Assembly (NCBI RefSeq): GCF_000474745.1
Contig: NZ_ASJR01000005.1
Coordinates: 62,001-126,000, forward strand
Source: Chitinivibrio alkaliphilus ACht1
GTDB lineage: Bacteria; Fibrobacterota; Chitinivibrionia; Chitinivibrionales; Chitinivibrionaceae
DNA length: 64,000 nucleotides
Direction of reading: 5' to 3'
Shown here: one piece after another, positions 63,387 to 64,000 of the stretch
Position numbering within the stretch: the first letter of the stretch is position 1
Layout: every line of letters begins with the position of its first letter
The notes under the pieces: generated by a model
What the model was told of the DNA's origin: nothing
The model's input: only the letters and a program-made list of their open reading frames with translations
Database searches by the model: none
Program-made: the position numbers and the translations under genes

Positions 63387-64000
63387 TTACTGGAGCGTCA
63401 AGGGATAGAAATGAATCCCCGCAGTGGTTCGTACCTGTAAAATATATGTCCCTCGACCCAAGGGCGCAGTAAAAAACTCATACTCTCCGGAAACACGCTC
63501 CCGTAGAGGCAACTCATGCAGGCGACGCCCCGTAGTTGTGTACACTTGAACAGACTGCACCGTCTCTTCTGAGAAGAGATGAACCGCATCGCTGGTATGA
63601 CGTACACGCAAGTCACCCTCAGATCCTCCCTCGCTGCGTAAAAAAGGCGGATCGGAAGCATAGGAGAAAGAAAGATCCCCTCGTTTCTCTTCCCCATCAC
63701 CGACAATACGCACACCCTCTACAGCCCCACGAGAGGTGTAGGAATATTCTACCCTGCGTGTATCCCACCCATCATCACGGGAAACACGCAGGGTTTCACG
63801 CACCACATGTCCCCGGGAGTCGTAGTAGGCCCCATACACCCGAAGGGTATCATCACCCTTGAGATCCACATAGGAACGAATCCGTCCCTGAGAGTCATAG
63901 GTCAAGGAACGCACCACCACAGAAGAGTCCTTCCTCGGCACAGCAGCCCATTTCCGAACACCCCGGGGAAAGGGGTGCCACGCCTCTTCATAGGAATATT
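63387..64000 (-). CDS. C-terminal part of a secreted protein with YD-like and sorting-like modules
   Basis: The frame stays open to the right edge, so the 5' end is outside the window; about 204 residues are visible. Internal YD-like strands (LTYDSQGRIRSYVDLKG, EYSYTSRGAVEGVRIVG) precede a final beta-sandwich module (VQVYTTTGRRLHELPL...APLGRGTYILQVRTTAG), of the type seen at the C-terminus of the GH18-like protein at 32016. This is typical of type IX-exported proteins. A GTG near 63941 is only an internal codon. Function of the missing N-terminal part is unknown. Confidence 0.7.
   Translation of the reverse strand, partial: YSYEEAWHPFPRGVRKWAAVPRKDSSVVVRSLTYDSQGRIRSYVDLKGDDTLRVYGAYYDSRGHVVRETLRVSRDDGWDTRRVEYSYTSRGAVEGVRIVGDGEEKRGDLSFSYASDPPFLRSEGGSEGDLRVRHTSDAVHLFSEETVQSVQVYTTTGRRLHELPLRERVSGEYEFFTAPLGRGTYILQVRTTAGIHFYPLTLQ

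Overview
The window reads as chromosome of a diderm (Gram-negative) bacterium. LPS and outer-membrane machinery (an LptE-like lipoprotein, an MsbA-like exporter, LolD with a LolC/E-type permease, a TolC/RND/adaptor efflux set), many signal-peptide and beta-barrel proteins, and several lipoboxes all point that way. Secreted proteins carry C-terminal beta-sandwich modules of the type IX sorting kind. There is also a GH18 (chitinase-fold) protein, a PorV-like barrel, and a Bat (aerotolerance) operon. Together these suggest the Fibrobacterota/Chlorobi/Bacteroidota assemblage; a Chitinivibrio-like fibrobacter is my best guess, made from gene content and not from any marker gene. No rRNA, tRNA, CRISPR array, insertion sequence or prophage was seen. 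Coding density is very high and only one gene-free stretch slightly exceeds 300 bases.

Layout. 1-4115 (minus): a tight run lolC/E - lolD - mcsA - mcsB - lptE-like - dapF (cut by the left edge). 4116-4441: non-coding, with hairpins. 4442-7934 (minus): DUF523/DUF1722 protein, GAF-SpoIIE phosphatase, release factor 2. 7995-9450 (plus): yhbY and dinB. 9452-13243 (minus): MsbA-like ABC exporter, a small coiled-coil gene that needs a -1 frameshift, and a GlmM-type phosphohexomutase with a clear terminator. 13331-13906: a GNAT acetyltransferase. 13901-19897 (minus): a seven-gene cassette (membrane protein, winged-helix regulator, LolA-like protein, two FtsX-type permeases, ABC ATPase, outer-membrane barrel) behind one promoter with an inverted-repeat operator. 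20084-23893: a His/Asp repeat lipoprotein, an orphan gene, a DUF389 membrane protein and a barrel gene with an in-frame TAG. 23985-31853 (plus): DUF445 protein, then a Bat operon (BatI-like, BatA, BatB, BatC, BatD, BatE) and galE.

32016-44730: surface and secreted proteins. These are a GH18-like protein with C-terminal modules, an MltF-type lytic transglycosylase, a coiled-coil lipoprotein, and a consensus-promoter operon encoding a barrel-like protein, a 1582-residue multidomain protein and a PorV-like barrel. 44727-53709: birA, a membrane-tethered AraC regulator, ychF, a PlsC-zinc ribbon fusion, clpC, a small lipoprotein, a frameshifted metallo-beta-lactamase-fold gene and a MutY-like glycosylase. 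53706-64000 (minus): a secreted protein, an SF1 helicase with a Myb-like tail, a tripartite efflux operon, a DUF975 membrane protein and the C-terminal part of another secreted protein.

Links between regions. McsA/McsB (left) and ClpC (right) would form a protein quality-control unit, but the McsB here has lost most residues its family uses for arginine kinase activity. The 13901-19897 cassette looks like a dedicated, regulated route for moving a lipid or lipoprotein to the outer membrane and is the best candidate for an undescribed system. Four genes need a frameshift or stop read-through (11315, 20596, 23099 and 52011). Three of the four breaks lie in or next to homopolymer runs, so sequencing error has to be excluded before biology is claimed.
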